Positions 44,288 to 57,701 of a stretch of 64,000 bases of DNA are shown in pieces. The notes beneath the pieces were generated by a model. The model searched no databases, had not been told where the DNA came from, and worked only from the letters and a program-made list of their open reading frames with translations. Position numbers and translations under genes: made by a program. Origin of the DNA: Xenoacremonium recifei (taxonomy: Eukaryota; Ascomycota; Sordariomycetes; Hypocreales; Nectriaceae); assembly GCA_012184525.1 (NCBI GenBank), contig WOFQ01000002.1, positions 1,054,001-1,118,000 on the forward strand, read 5' to 3'. The stretch's first letter is position 1; each line of letters opens with the position of its first letter.

Positions 44288-46252
44288 TCACCGAAGGTCA
44301 CACCGTGCCGACGCGTCGCGCAGAGCGGCGATGCCGTGATAGACAGCATCAAGCGAGACATTTCCTTGCAAGCCCAGCGCCGAAGCGAGGAAGTCCAGAT
44401 CGCTCAGGGGTAGCGGACTGCCGCTCACATTCGCAGGGGAGGAAGAGCCAGGGTCCTTGGCCTTATTGAGGATGCTGAAGCGTAGGACCACCTCGGTGAC
44501 CGTCACGAAAATGCTGACGACGATGAGCACGATGATGATCCAGGTGATGGCGCTCATCTTGGCGTCGGCGATGCTGTCGGACAGGATCTCGGCTAGGTCG
44601 AGGAAGACGCGGCAGCGCTCGTTGAGGACCTTGATGCGCGGGTCGATCTCGAGGTATTCGCGGATGGCGGCGTAGAGGGGGTGGAGGGTGGGTTCTGAGT
44701 CCCAGAAGAAGTTGGGCACGTCGAGAATATTTGAAGCTGGGAGTGGGATGTTAGTAAGGGGCAAATGAAGGAGGGCAGGGGGTCTTACAGAGGTTGATGT
44801 CTACCCGGCTCTTGAACAGGCGGCCCATGATACGGACGATTTCGGTGCGTGTCATGTTCAACTCTCCAGTCAGAGCGAGCGTCTTAGGAACGTGTTGGGC
44901 ATCCTGCATCGTCTCACTCATGCGCTCCTCAAAGAAACATAACCGCGTACTCTGCGCAATGGCGTGGCTAATGGTCAACTTGATCATGTGGTCCGAGCCT
45001 GGCAACAGGGTGATCATGTCGTTGAAGATGCGTGGCCGCTTGACGCTGTGGCTGTACTCGAAGTGAAACTCCTCCGTTTCGTAGTTGTCCTGGTCTAGCG
45101 GCCGTGTGACGAGGCTGAAGCCTGTTTCAGGGTCTTCGTCCGCGAAGGTGAGGTCTGCGAGGATGTCCTTCTCTTGGTGTTCTGTGAAGTTCCAGAAGAC
45201 TACGACGCCGTAGGAGAAGACGAACATCTCAGCGAAGTTCTTGGCGTCTGGGGCCAGTCGATTCAACGGTGACGTCTTATCGTCCTCGTCGGATTGGCGG
45301 AAGGGCGTCTCGCGATCCTCGGGGGAGGCATCACTGTATCGGCCTTGGAGGGAGTGGCCTTGGTCTGGGCTGGATCCGGTGAATGTGTCGTCGTCGAAGT
45401 AGCCCTGGTGATGATGGCTTTGTTCGCTGCGCTCAATCTCTAAGTCGAGCACTGTCTTCCCCGAACCAGGTGTCTTCAGAATGGGTCGACTCCTGACCCG
45501 ATACCCATCATGCCCGTTGAGCAAAGGTAAGGCGTAGATGACGTAGAGGCAGTCGTCGTATTGCTTCGTCTTCGCCTCGTGCTTCTTCCGCAAGAATTCA
45601 GCCGTCTGCTTGATCTTGAACTCTTGGGCAGTACAATACGCCGTTAGGCGACTGACTTTGGCTGTTCGCTCAACCTTGGGCAGGGTCTCAGCATAGCTCT
45701 TCCCGCGAATTCCGCCTCTCTTCTTGAGCATGTCCAGCTCCTCATCTCGAAGCGGGCGATCCTCTTCATCTCGCATCCGCCGCGCAAGAGCAGCCTCGCT
45801 CTCCCCCTCGTCCTCGACGGCCTCTTCATCAGCATCCGTCTCGGGGAGCAAGACGAGCTTCTCGCTGATCTTGGTGGTTCGCGAGGGGATGGGACGTCCA
45901 GTCCGAGACTGCGCATTCGGCAGTCCAAGTCCGCCTCCGGAAGCGACACGTCCTCGAGCTCCAGCAGGAGCGCCGCCAGGTCGGGCGCCTGGGAGCGGCG
46001 CCGGCGGGCCTCGCGGTTGGCCAGAGGGGATCTGAGAATTGTATTGGAGGACATTGTCGACCGTCATGAAGCGCATGGGCGCGCGGCCGGGCGAGAGGCC
46101 AGTGTCCTGGCGCTGGAGGGATCGTCGCTGGTTCGGGCGTTGTCTCGCGTCTGTGACCTGGGGTCGGATCATACGTTAGCCGCTGCGACACGTATAGATG
46201 ATTCTGTTGGGGAACATACTAGGACGGAGGGCGGTCGTTGGTTGGAGGCCAT
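44288..46252 (-). CDS. Rmd1/DUF155 family membrane protein
   Basis: Exons 46252-46220, 46157-44789 and 44736-44288 encode about 616 residues. Introns are 62 nt (GTATGT, branch GCTAACG, CCCCAG) and 52 nt (GTAAGA, branch TACTAAC, CCCAG). The 33-nt first exon gives MASNQRPPSVL. An alternative ATG inside the first intron (46172) is less likely, because the branch site and acceptor lie around it. The N-terminal 150 residues are disordered and rich in Pro, Gly and acidic residues. The DUF155 domain follows, with KVSRLTAYCTAQEFKIK, the split FAEMFVFSYGVVVFWNFTEHQEKDIL, and LTGELNMTRTEIVRIMGRLFKSRVDINL across the splice. One membrane span lies at about 530-553. Relatives are yeast Rmd1, needed for meiotic nuclear division, and mitochondrial RMND1. 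The biochemical role is unknown. Confidence 0.88.
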
Positions 46253-47777
46253 GTTGGCAGCAGAGGCAGAGGGCTCGGGCCCTTACAGCAGGCGCGCCTT
46301 GGGGGATGCGCGAGGCAGCGGCAACGAACCAGCGCAATGCTGAGCGATCTCTGCGCCTGCAATTCGATGCGACAAGAGCCGAGGGAGGTGTGGCTGGGTC
46401 AATTGAGGTTGGAGGAGGTGGGAACGATTCCGAAGATTTGGGGGCGGACGGAGTAGCTTGGGCCGATTAGTGACCTCATGCGATCCCCCACTTCGGCGTG
46501 CCATCAGCTCACCTATTTCGATTCCGGAAAAGTATCAGCCACAATCAAGGTACTATACGGAAGAAGTGGCGGCAGGGCAATAAAGGAGGTTGTTTTTATC
46601 CAATGATGCTACTGTATATTTTGTACTTCCATTGACCTCCTTTCCAAGTATTGTACCATAGATAATGCAGGTGTAGCATCAGACCACCTCCAACAGTACA
46701 GACTCGTCTCAGTCCTCTTCACGATATGTATTTCGTGCTTCTTCAAAAATCGAACAAGAATAGAATTAGGCATAGAGAATGCAGTATCAAACTATCCGAG
46801 ACACCAAAAACCTCTGCGGAGCATTGATTGGTTTTCCTGGTGCATTGCGTCCTCTGAAGCCGAGATCTAATCATTATGAACAGCTACCCTACATCAATAT
46901 GTCGCACTTTGAACTTTGATATATTTACCTACTTCCAATGCCAATAAATACATCTATGAAACTCCCTTTGTCTTTCAAGCGCGATTCTGCCTGGGTTGTC
47001 TGGTCAGTCTCCAGGTATCGTCTACCATGGTTCGCAACTGTCAAACTAATGCACATCCGCATGCGGCACTATTGATTTTTTACAAGCCAAACTCTCCTCA
47101 CCGCAGTACAGTGAGTCACGCATTGCTGTCTCGAGTAAACAACATCCTATAATCCCACGATCTTCGCGACAACCTCCAATGAGACGCACCAGAGATAGCG
47201 GGCTCAACCCGGCACTTGCAGGATTCGCTGGCCCATCGCTGCCAATTCACAGCGCATGACATGAGGTCATCACGGGAAGTGCCCAAATGTGGAGAACTGG
47301 CACCGCTCGGACCAATCGGAGACACCACGGTCGTTGCTATGCGGTTGGCCCGTTGTTTATTTACTTTAATTCACATGCACTGGAGGGCAAGGGCGCCCCG
47401 CCGTGTCCGGAGGGCAGGCTCATTCATTTTTTGGCAAGACGATCTCCAATCCCTGGTGACGGCATTGGCATTCTCAACGTCTCAATCTCTGCTCTCCTCC
47501 ATACCATTCTCGACCCCGACGCCGCAGCCATAGGCGTCCCCCGTATCATCCTTTCAGCTCGCCTCGGCCGCTTTGCCTCTCTGCCTTTTTGTCGGCCCAG
47601 CGCATGTCTTAGAACCCCAGTTCGCTCTCCCACACGCTCGGCGCGCCTCAGGTTGTTGCAACGCATCCCTCCGGAGGCCTGAATATCGATCGCATCGAAA
47701 CCATGCATTAGCCACCACGGAGCCGCATCTTCTCGCCATAAGAACTACACCCACCATTAGCGGGCTGCCTGTCAACA
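46253..47777. promoter_or_regulatory. divergent promoter region, Rmd1-like / IQGAP
   Basis: About 1.5 kb between two outward starts. The middle (46.5-47.1 kb) is AT-rich and featureless. The right end is C-rich with CACCCACC-like sequence before the IQGAP ATG. No gene was seen. Confidence 0.5.
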
Positions 47778-50700
47778 ATGTCGTTCCGTGCACATCCCCT
47801 CCGCCAGTCGCATACCCTCGATCTTGGTCAGAGCAACGTCAATCGCCAGCCCTCCACCACATCTTCAATCGCCTCATCGGGGTACTCCTACGCTTCCGAC
47901 CACAGCTTCAACAGCCAATATACTTCTGCGTCTAGTGGCTACGGCCCTCCCGTACCCAACCACAAGCGGACTCAAAGCGATGTCAGGGCTCGCGCGCGGA
48001 CCTTTGAATCCGGGGAGATGAACAGCCCCAAGAAGGACCGCGACAGTCCCTACAACTCTGCCCGACAATCTTTGCGCCCTCTCCCTCAGGCACCGGCTGC
48101 GACTCCTCCGACGACACCGCCACACGCCTCGTTTAGACATGATCGCGGCAAGAGCGTCGACATCGGCAAGCTGTCGTTGTCGCAGCGATCGCCTCGCGAT
48201 GCCCACTCATCACCGACCTCACCACCTCGCCCGCTGCCCATGCGTCCTAATTCGATGCTGTTGACCCGCTCCGACTCGGTTCGTCTTGGTGGTGCACTCT
48301 CGCCAACTCATGCGTCACACCATGTTCACAACACAACCCTGGCAAGACCCGACCTCGAGCAGCTGGGCAGGTCCTCAACGAGCCAGCTGAGAACGCTTTC
48401 GCGACTGGCGCAGTCGGAAGCCGCCGAGGACTTTACCATTACTTCCCCTGCACAAGAAGTCGTCGGCCTTCGCGGTCGTCGCAGACTGCAACGACTCGAC
48501 AAGGGCAATCTGGGAAAGGGCCAGAAGACCGGTGGATATAGTTGGGAAGGCCGAAACTGGATGGACAAACAGCGCCAGTTTCTCCAAGCCTACGAATATC
48601 TCTGCCACATCGGCGAGGCCAAGGAGTGGATCGAAGACATCATCCAGAAGTCGATTCCTCCGATCGTCGAGTTGGAGGAAGCCCTTCGAGATGGTGTGAC
48701 TCTCGCCGAGGTGGTGGAAGCGCTCAACCCCGACAGAAGGTATCGAATATTCCACAACGAGAGGCTCCAATTCCGACACTCCGACAACATCGCCATATTC
48801 TTCCGATACCTCAACGAAGTCGAACTTCCCGACCTCTTCCGCTTCGAACTTATAGACCTTTACGAAAAAAAGAATATCCCCAAAGTCATATACTGCATTC
48901 ACGCCTTGAGTTGGTTGCTTTTCCGGAAGGGCATAGTAGACTTCCGTATTGGCAACCTTGTTGGCCAACTTGAGTTTGAGCACCATGAGTTGGAGGCTAT
49001 GCAGAAGGGATTGGACAAGCTGGGAGTGAATATGCCCAGTTTCGGTAATATGAGTGCCGACTTTGGTGTTCCTGAACCAGAACCCGAACCCGAGGAGACA
49101 GAAGAAGAGAGGATCGATCGGGAACTCCATGAGAACGAAGGCTCAGTCGTCGAATTGCAGGCTCAAATACGCGCTGCCATGGTTCGAATAAGACTGGGCC
49201 AGACAATGCAACAACTATGGGACCAGGAAGAATGGTTGATCGACCTCCAATCTCGAATCCGCGGCGACTTTACGCGACAAGTCATGGAATACCGATTGCA
49301 GATGAGACAATTCGCTGTTAAGCTTCAAAGTGCAGCTCGTGGATTCTTGGTTAGGCGAAGGTTGGAGAACAGCGATCGGTTCTGGAAATCTCTGGAGCCT
49401 GATGTCTTGGAGTTGCAGAGTCTAATCCGGGCTAAGAAGGTCCGCGACGAGGTACGAGATATGAAGTCTCAGCTCGATCTATGTGGAGGACCTCTGCGGG
49501 AGATTCAGGCGATCTCCAGGGGTTTCTTGGTCCGCAAGAATGTCGTCGCTCAGCAACAAGAAACGAAGCAGTCGTCTGGGATCGTTGAGAAGCTCCAGGC
49601 TGCTGTTCGTGGAAAGTTGGTGAGAGATCGAGTCGAAAAGGACCTCCAATTCTTGGAGCACGAATCTCCTGCGATTACAAGCCTGCAAGCTGCCGCCAGG
49701 GCCTTGCTGACTAGAAACCAGATCGGCCGCGAACAAGAACAGCTTCGAGCATTCGGCCCTGCGTGGACTTCCCTTCAAGCATTCATCCGTGGCCAACAGA
49801 GTCGAGATAACACCAAGACTCTGAGAGCCGAGCTGAAGAAGCACCTCTCCCAGATCGGACAACTTCAAGCAATGGCTCGAGCAGCAGCCGTGCGGAGAGA
49901 AGTCACACGAACACTTGACGCTTTGAAGGAGAACGAGCCTGAGATTACTGAGATGCAAGCACTGGTTAGGGGAATGCTTGAGCGACAAAGGGTCTCTGCC
50001 GACTTGAAGAGCCTCGAAAGACAAGAACCCCAAGTCATCGCCCTCCAGAGCCACATTCGAGGTTGTCTATACCGAAATAAGCACCATGCTTTACTCAACG
50101 AGCTCGCCCAGCATACGCCTAAAATAATTGAGCTTCAGAGCATTCTCCGAGCCATGATGGAATGCGCTAGAGTCGACGACCTCTTGGCTGAACTGAATCA
50201 AGAGGAGGAGTCGATCATTGCCATCCAGGCTGCTGCAAAAGCCTTCCTTGTTCGGGCGAGATTCGAGGAGAAGAAGCGGTTCTTCAACGAAAACATGTCC
50301 AAGGTCATCAAAATCCAGAGCTTCGTTCGCGCCAAGGTCCAGGGAGAAGCCTACAAGAGCCTGACTACCGGCAAGAACCCACCAGTCAACGCCGTGAAGA
50401 ATTTCGTTCATCTGCTCAATGACAGCGACTTCGATTTTAATGAGGAGGTCGAGTTTGAGCGCATGAGAAAGACGGTGGTTCAACAAGTGCGCCAAAACGA
50501 GCTGCTGGAACAATATATCGATCAGTTGGACATCAAGATCGCCCTACTCGTCAAGAACAAGATCACGCTTGACGAAGTCGTTCGACACCAGCACAACTTT
50601 GGCGGCCATTCCTCGGGCTTCTTGGCCAATACGTCTATCTCATCAGCGAACCAATTTGACCTCAAGGCACTCAATAAGAGCTCAAGGAAGAAGCTCGAAT

Positions 50701-52843
50701 CTTATCAACAATTATTCTTCAACCTTCAGACCCAGCCCCAATATCTGGCACGACTATTCAGACGCATCCGCGAGCAGGGCACAGCCGAGAAGGAGTGTAA
50801 GCGAATTGAGCTTCTTATGATGAGCCTTTTCGGTTATGCCCAGAAGCGCCGCGAGGAGTACTATCTCTTGAAAGTCATCGGCCGATCAATTCGAGAAGAG
50901 ATCGACGGCTCAAGAACCGTGCAGGACTTTGTTCGTGGCAACTTCTTCTGGACGAAGGTGCTCAGCAGCTACACTCGCTCGCCGCGCGACCGCAAGTATC
51001 TCCGGGACTTGTTGGGGCCGCTGATCCGCGACAACATCGTGGAAGACCCAGCTCTTGACCTGGAAAGTGATCCTATGCAGATCTACAGGTCGGCCATCAA
51101 CAATGAGGAGTTGAGAACCGGACAGCCAGACCAAAGGCCCTTGGACGTGCCTCGTGAGGTAGCCATCCGAGACCCCGAGACCCGGCGGCTCTTTATCGAC
51201 CACCTTCGGGACCTCCGAGAAATCTGCGACCAGTTCTTCCTTGCGCTTGAGGATCAGCTCCATAGAATGCCGTACGGTCTCCGGTTTGTGTGTGGTCAGA
51301 TTTACGACAACCTGGCCCAGAAGTTCAAGCGTGAACCTCAGGAAAACTTGCTACAGATTGTCTACAACTGGCTCTGGCGGTTCTACCTTCAGCCCGCCGT
51401 CACCAACCCCGAAAACGTCGGTGTGATCGAGAAGTCATTAAGCCCGCTGCAAAAGCGAAACCTGAGTGAGGTCGCCAAGGTCATCGGACAAATCGCCTCT
51501 GGTCGACCGTTTGGTGGCGAGAACATTTACTTGCAGCCCCTGAATGCCTTTGTGGCGGAGTCCATCGACCGCTTTGCGCAGATCACCAACGAGCTGATCA
51601 ATGTGCCGGACGCCGAGCGCACATTTGACATTGACGAGTTCAATGATCTCTACGCCAAGAACAAACCCACCCTTTACGTCAAGATGGCGGACGTCTTTGC
51701 CATCCACAGCCTGGTTGCCTCGGAGCTGCCAGCAATGTGCCCCGGGCGAGACGACATCCTCCGCGAAATCATGCATGATCTCGGTAGCGCTAAGAACAAC
51801 GAGAACGAGATGAACGCAGCCGGGACGTCGGATATCCAGATGTTCCTCACGCCCAAGCTTCATGAGGTCGACGACCCCGAGGCTGATGTCAAGTCGCTCT
51901 TCATGGAGACGAAACGCTGTGTCTTGTATATAATCCGAGTCCAGACCGGCACCAATCTCCTTGAGATTCTCGTCAAGCCCATCAGCCCCGAGGACGAGCG
52001 CAAGTGGCATACCCTGCTCCGAGACGACTTCGCAGCTGGTAGCAACACTCGCGGAGCCTACTCGGACGCCAACATGATTGACGTGACGCGCATGTCATAC
52101 AAGGAGCTCAAGCGGACGGCGCTAGAGAACGTCATGCGCCTGGAGCAGCTGGGCCGCATCTCCAAGCACAACTACTACCAGGATGTGCTCAATGCCATTG
52201 CTCTGGACATCCGAACCAAGAGCCGCCGAAGAGTGCAGCGCCAGCGCGAGCTCGACGGTGTGCGGTTGACACTGAGCAACCTGCATCAGAAGGCCAAGTA
52301 CCTTGAGCAGCAGCGCAAGAGCTATGACGACTACATCGAGCAGGCCATGGCCACGCTCCAGAGCAAGAAGGGGTAAGATATCCGTCCCTGAGACATTTCT
52401 CGTGTTTGAGAGATTTCTCGTCTATGCAGGATCCTTCGGTGACTAACAACCATGACAGGAAGAAGAAGTTCCTGCTGCCATTTACGAAGCAGTACAACCA
52501 CCAGCGCGAGCTCGAGCGCAGCGGCCGCGTGCCCCAGTTCGGCAGCTACAAGTACAGCGCCCGCGCGCTATCGGAGAAGGGCGTGCTGGTGTCGTGGGCC
52601 GGGATGACCGAGCGCGATTGGGAGAAGATTAACTTGACCATCTCATGCGACGAGGTCGGCGTGTTCAACCTCGAGGGGTCACGGGGCCACATCCAGATCC
52701 CTGGCGCCAGCGCCCTCGTGCCAATCGAGGACCTGCTACAGGCCCAGTTCGAGGCGCACCAGTTCATGAACCTCTTCGAGGGCAACCTCAAGCTCAACGT
52801 CAACCTGCTGCTGCACCTCCTGTACAAGAAGTTCTACCAGTAG
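47778..52843 (+). CDS. IQGAP (Rng2/Iqg1-type) cytokinesis scaffold
   Basis: Exon 47778-52372 joins 52459-52843 across an 86-nt intron (GTAAGA...TGACAG), giving about 1659 residues. The disordered Ser/Pro N-terminus (1-250) is followed by a calponin-homology domain at about 262-372 (FLQAYEYLCHIGEAKEWIEDII ... VIYCIHALSWLLFRKG). About 14 IQ-like repeats lie at 456-860 (LQSAARGFLVR, IQAISRGFLVR and similar). A RasGAP-related domain spans about 990-1230, where the segment expected to hold catalytic Arg reads RFYLQPAV, consistent with loss of GAP activity in IQGAPs. The RasGAP C-terminal domain follows and ends LLLHLLYKKFYQ in exon 2. IQGAPs bind F-actin, calmodulin-like light chains and Rho-family GTPases and assemble the contractile ring at septa. 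The second exon supplies the terminal 128 residues, without which the C-terminal domain would be truncated. Confidence 0.95.
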
Positions 52844-55800
52844 TTGGGCCTAGCAGTGTGTTGGCGCGCGTGGTACGATATCCTCAGACCGTCACCCTCC
52901 TGGAGGGGGAACTTATAAACAACATGACATAGGGAGGAGTGTTGGAGCCAAGACTGTTCGAAGAGCATTGTGATCGGCGCGATAGGAGGGGGGGAAATTC
53001 ATAACATTGGTGTTTTCTGGCTGCTTTGCAATCTTGTTTTTTACTTGCACAGGGGAGCGGAGAGAAAACCAACGAGTATAACGCGACGACCACAACCACA
53101 TCACGACGGCAACGAGGGCATGGAGCAGGGTGGGAACAGGAAAGGCCGATAGGAATGGGAACTTAGTTTTGATCAGGTGGTTTGATTGTCAGCTGCTGTT
53201 GGGACGGACTGTTTGAAATCGGCGATTGGTTTTACTGGATATTGCTTTTCTGATTGGCATATTGGCCTGCATGCAGGGGATGTCAGCACGTCGTTTCTCT
53301 TCTTCTTGTTGAAATAGGAAAAACAATCCCGTATTAGCGCGTCAGGTCCCAAATCGTGCGGCAGATCCGATGATGGCGGCGTGGTTGATCCCTCTTGTCT
53401 CGGTGGTGTTTTGGGGGCGAGATACCAGACGTCGTCAAATGGAAGTTTCTGGGCTAACGAAACAAGCGACGACGGATAGGTTGTCGGTCGACGGTTGTCG
53501 GAGGCGCTAGAGATTGATTGGACGGACCGGGGTTATTTGCCAAAACCCTGACAGGGGTTCGTGCTGGCTCGGTATTAGGGGACCAAGGCAAAGAGAAAAA
53601 AAAAAAGGTGGGAGGGAGATCCTTCGCGAGGATGGGCTGGAAACTCGGTAGATTACCATGCATATTATGACAGAAGCCGTAAATGCAACACGAAAAGACC
53701 GGGTAGGCGCTTGCCACGATGCACTTGGAGAGGCACTTGGCATTGCATAGCTCCGAGTATTGCAACGTCGTCTGGCCCCCTCCCCCACGGCTTCGTCTGG
53801 TCTGCCCGCCTGCTTGCATACATCCAGCCAGTGGCCTTAGTCCATGCGCGAGCCCGGCTTGCAAGCGAACCAAGAACGAGGCGAGCAGGATGACAAAAAA
53901 TTTCTCACGGCCCGGTCGGGTATCAGCTGCAGCGTTCCGGTCAGGATTGATAAGTGGGAGCGGCAGCAGAGCCCCGGAGACCCCGGAGTCGCCATCGTTG
54001 AGCAGCTGGTGCAACAAAGGCGAGGCCAGCCAGTTACGTAACTGCTGTGTTGCAGAGGTGGTGATGACCTGGTGATGGCTTCGTTTCCGGCCGGCAAAGG
54101 GGTTGTGAACAGCATTGAGACTTGCAGTCACCGCCACGGCCGTTGGTGACGAGCCCCCTCGCAGGGGTGGGTGAAGAGCCGTCTACCAGAACCGAGACAA
54201 CTGGGCTTGCCACATTGAGTGTCGGTGAGAGAGCGTCTTGACGATAATTTGCTGAATCCGAGACAAGCGGCCGGGCTCCTCCTGTTGATCATGGGGGATA
54301 AGCAATTGATGGGTCAGTCGGGCGCAGCGTAACCATGTTCGATGCTCGATCCAGACCCAGCAGTTGCAGGGAACGCGTGTCGGAGCTGGTCTGGGCTGGC
54401 ACTGACTGGGTTGTCGCCGTGTGTCGCGTGATGCAGACAGTCGGCTTGCTTCGCTTGGTGCTGGACTGGCCGGCCAAGATTTGATGGCTGGCGAGGCGGG
54501 AAGAGGGCGGAGAGGCTAGCAAGCAATAGCACGGCTGTTGGGCTGGACCGTGGGATTGATTATCTTTGCCGGCACTCGGACATGAGGCATGGACAGGGCG
54601 GGCGAGCGAGCGAGCGAACCAGACCCCGGAGAGTTGACACAATTTAGTGCAAGACGGGTGCACATGTAAGACACAGACGGAACGGCCAAGGGCGGAGGTT
54701 AAAGGGGGGTTGGCAGAGCCGCCCGGGTCGATGTGATGATGTGAGGTTGAGTCGACTTTGTCAGCAGCGAAGACGTAATGATTTGGAAGCCTTCTCGAAA
54801 GACGTCCAGCGTCCGAACGCGAAGCAATCGACTGACCCCGGATTGCACCATCGCAGGCTGGATAAGGCGTAATTGCAGAATGTCTGAGGGATGCGCTAGA
54901 GAAAGAGACGGTGCAACGACGGAGGACGGGCAGCGGCGGCGGCGGGTTGAAGGCGTGTCTACTAGGACGGATGGACGGGGCTGATAGAGTCAGTCTATCG
55001 TGGAGCACTGTGATTGATGAAGTGGACTTTTGTTTCGCCTCGGCGAGCCTGGTCTGGTAAGATTCGCGATACGAGGGTCGGGCATTGAGCCAGGAGAGCG
55101 ATTCCGCAGGCCGGCAACGGGCGGGCGTGATGGTGGCTGATAGCTGAAAGGGCGAAGCGAACGAGATGATGCTTGCAGCAAGTTGATGATCTGGTGGAGC
55201 GTGGTTGAGGAATTGTCTATACAGTGCCGTGTGCTGCGGATAGCTACAGTGCGCTGCACCGTATAGCCTGTTCGACGTTGACGTTGCCCCAGGAAAAGAA
55301 GGCACGACGTGGGGAGGCGCTTTCAGGGTCCAGCGAATAAGCTGCGCTGCAGGATTGGCAGCCCTTCGCCTAGCGCCTGGGAGTGGGCGCAGCGATGCTA
55401 AGGATGCTAAGGCACCAGGGCCTTGGGAAGGCGCGAGGCTCGCACACGACACCGTGCGTGAGATGTGCAGGAGCAGCAGATAGGTAGGGCAGGAATGCAA
55501 TGCAGGAGTTGGTGTTTCTTGCCTATGTTCGTGATAGCCCATGATGGCCTCCTCGGGCCTCATCCATCTCCGTCTGATCCATCATCTCATCACATCACAT
55601 CACGCTCGTCGCCCCCTCCGGCCAGTTATCTCTGGACGTGGGGATTTCCTTGGTCTTGGTGGTGCTGCCTGCTGCTACGTTTCCTCCCGCCGTCCACGAT
55701 ACACGACGTGTATGCACGCACATGCGCCCTCCGTCCCTCCCTCCTTTCCCACATCATGCATTATGCACTCCCCCGGGGCCCGTTGATCGGAGCAGCCATC

Positions 55801-57701
55801 AAACGGACGGGACGCGAGAAGGCGCATGCGTTTTGGTCCATGACCATCATCTGACACGGGCACCGCACACACGCAGCGGCTGACGAAGCTCCCCAGAGGC
55901 GTGTTCGTTTCAACGCCCTCGCTCGCTCGGGGACTTGCACGCTTCCCCCGCCCGGCTTTGAGCTCCCCGTTGCAAGGACCAGGACAAGGACAAGGAATAC
56001 GGCCCCGACCAGTGGCCGTGTCTGAACGGCGGCGGACGGGCCAGGCCACGACGACGACATCGGGGAGTCGACGGCAGGCTTGTCTGAGAATTGCGGATCG
56101 GCTGACGGCAGCTGGAATGACGGTCAATTGCATCCCACGCGACTCATCACATTGCATTGCATTGGGGCCGTTCTGGAAGATTGGCCTCCTGTCACCACCA
56201 CACCCTCTTGTGCCGCGCCTGACGCTCGTTGGCTGGGCCAGGGATAACGCACCCAGGAATGGAGAACGAGCATCGCAAGAGCCTGCTGTTGATCCTCGAT
56301 GGAGCCCCGACAGCTGGGAGGGCTAGACACTACCGGGGCTCGGCCCTGGGACGCAGGCGTGCTTGGCGACCAGGATGCTCGATTCTCCTGACCAACCGGA
56401 GCAGGCCTGGGGCCGAATCGAGTATCTTCCAGCTCTGGCTCTCGCTGCACGGCCAATCACCACGCGGCACTTGGGCTTAGATCCTGCATACTCGGGAGCG
56501 GATATCTTCACACCGCTTTCACCACCCGACTCCTCCTCCTGTCGAATTCAGGAGAACGCGCTATCCTCAAGGCCTTTTCCCACCGATAAGTGAACAGCAA
56601 TGCCTCCCCACATACGCTAAGGCTCAGCAGCAAGCCCATCATCCTCCAGGGGGTGGTGGTGGGTGGTGGGTGGTGGGAGAAAAAAGGGACATGCAAATTT
56701 GGGTCATCTGCCCGCGGCTGGGCTGGCAATCCCGTGGGCCAGACGGGCGAGAAATGAAATAAAGGGAGGTTGTCACCAAATTTATGCACCATCGTCGAAA
56801 CCTCCCCTCCCTCCCGCCTCGCACCCTCGCATCACCGCGCTTATTGCATTGCCCCCCAGAAAGGTCAGCAATTCGGAATTCCAGCTCCTCATCGCGTCCT
56901 CGTTGCGTGCTCCGTTGTCTCGCCTCCAGCCGGGCCTTTCGGGGGATAAAAGGCGGCTCTGTTCCCACATTTTGCTTGCAAAAGTTGTGGCGTCAATCAC
57001 CTCACCGTTCTACTTCCCTTTGCGGCTCGAACCAAGCTCTCATCTACGCTGCTATTTGTCGGGGAATTTCCTGTCTTGAGACGCCCTCGAAAACTGTCTG
57101 TCCCATCTTAGACCACGGCCTTCTTTCACCTCGCAATCCCACCCCCCGACCTCCTGACGTCCATCTCAATTCCAACTCCCGGCAAGCCCCCTGCTGTTTG
57201 TTTACGCCTACCGCTGGATACTCCCCGAGACCCCTTGTCAGTGTCTCAGTGACGCCCGCACGGGACCATCAGAGAGCAATCCACCGCCTGGGGACGTTCC
57301 GGATCCAGACCGCATCAGCCCAGCACCCATCTTTCTGGATCACCCCCGAGTTGATCCCCTCATACACGCCCTCTTCCCCCCTGTCTCACTAGTCATCTCC
57401 AACGGACGCGTACTTGCTAGCAGCTTGACTCTCATCGATCGAGCTCACCTTAATCCACCTCGCCAGTTGACTAGCCCCCGTCCCTGAGTTGACTATATAT
57501 CAGGCCCAGCCCGCTCCCTTCGGTCTTGACTCGTCCTCCTCATCACACTACAAACTTTTCCCTTGAACACACATTCACTCTTCTCTTCTCTGCATCCATA
57601 AAAACTTTCGTTGCGGACAGAGATCTGAGAGATTCTTCTTCTTCCTGATAGTCACAACACCATCGCAAACACCCTCACGTGCCGACGCGGTGTCCCTCAC
57701 A
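52844..57701. other. 4.9-kb gene-free stretch
   Basis: No supported gene between the IQGAP stop and the choline sulfatase start. It contains GAGC tandem units near 54600-54616, a TGGG/GGTGG-rich tract near 56645-56675, and a long pyrimidine-rich segment (56.8-57.7 kb) ending in the sulfatase leader. The longest open frame (54289-55563, minus) is Ser/Pro/Arg-rich, has no family resemblance, and looks like a composition artefact. Confidence 0.5.
57494..57500 (+). promoter_or_regulatory. putative TATA box of the choline sulfatase gene
   Basis: TATATAT lies about 205 bp upstream of the ATG and is followed by a CT-rich leader (CTCTTCTCTTCTC). Position and context fit a core promoter, but the transcript start is unknown. 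Confidence 0.45.

Noticed and set aside
46158..46172. ATG at 46172 as the start of the Rmd1-like protein
   Set aside because: It lies between the branch site and acceptor of a good 62-nt intron; the upstream ATG at 46252 with splice-joined frame is preferred.
54289..55563. 424-residue open frame on the minus strand
   Set aside because: Ser/Pro/Arg-rich composition, no recognisable family, no credible intron or leader structure, and overlapping open frames on the opposite strand; most likely a by-product of GC-rich intergenic sequence.
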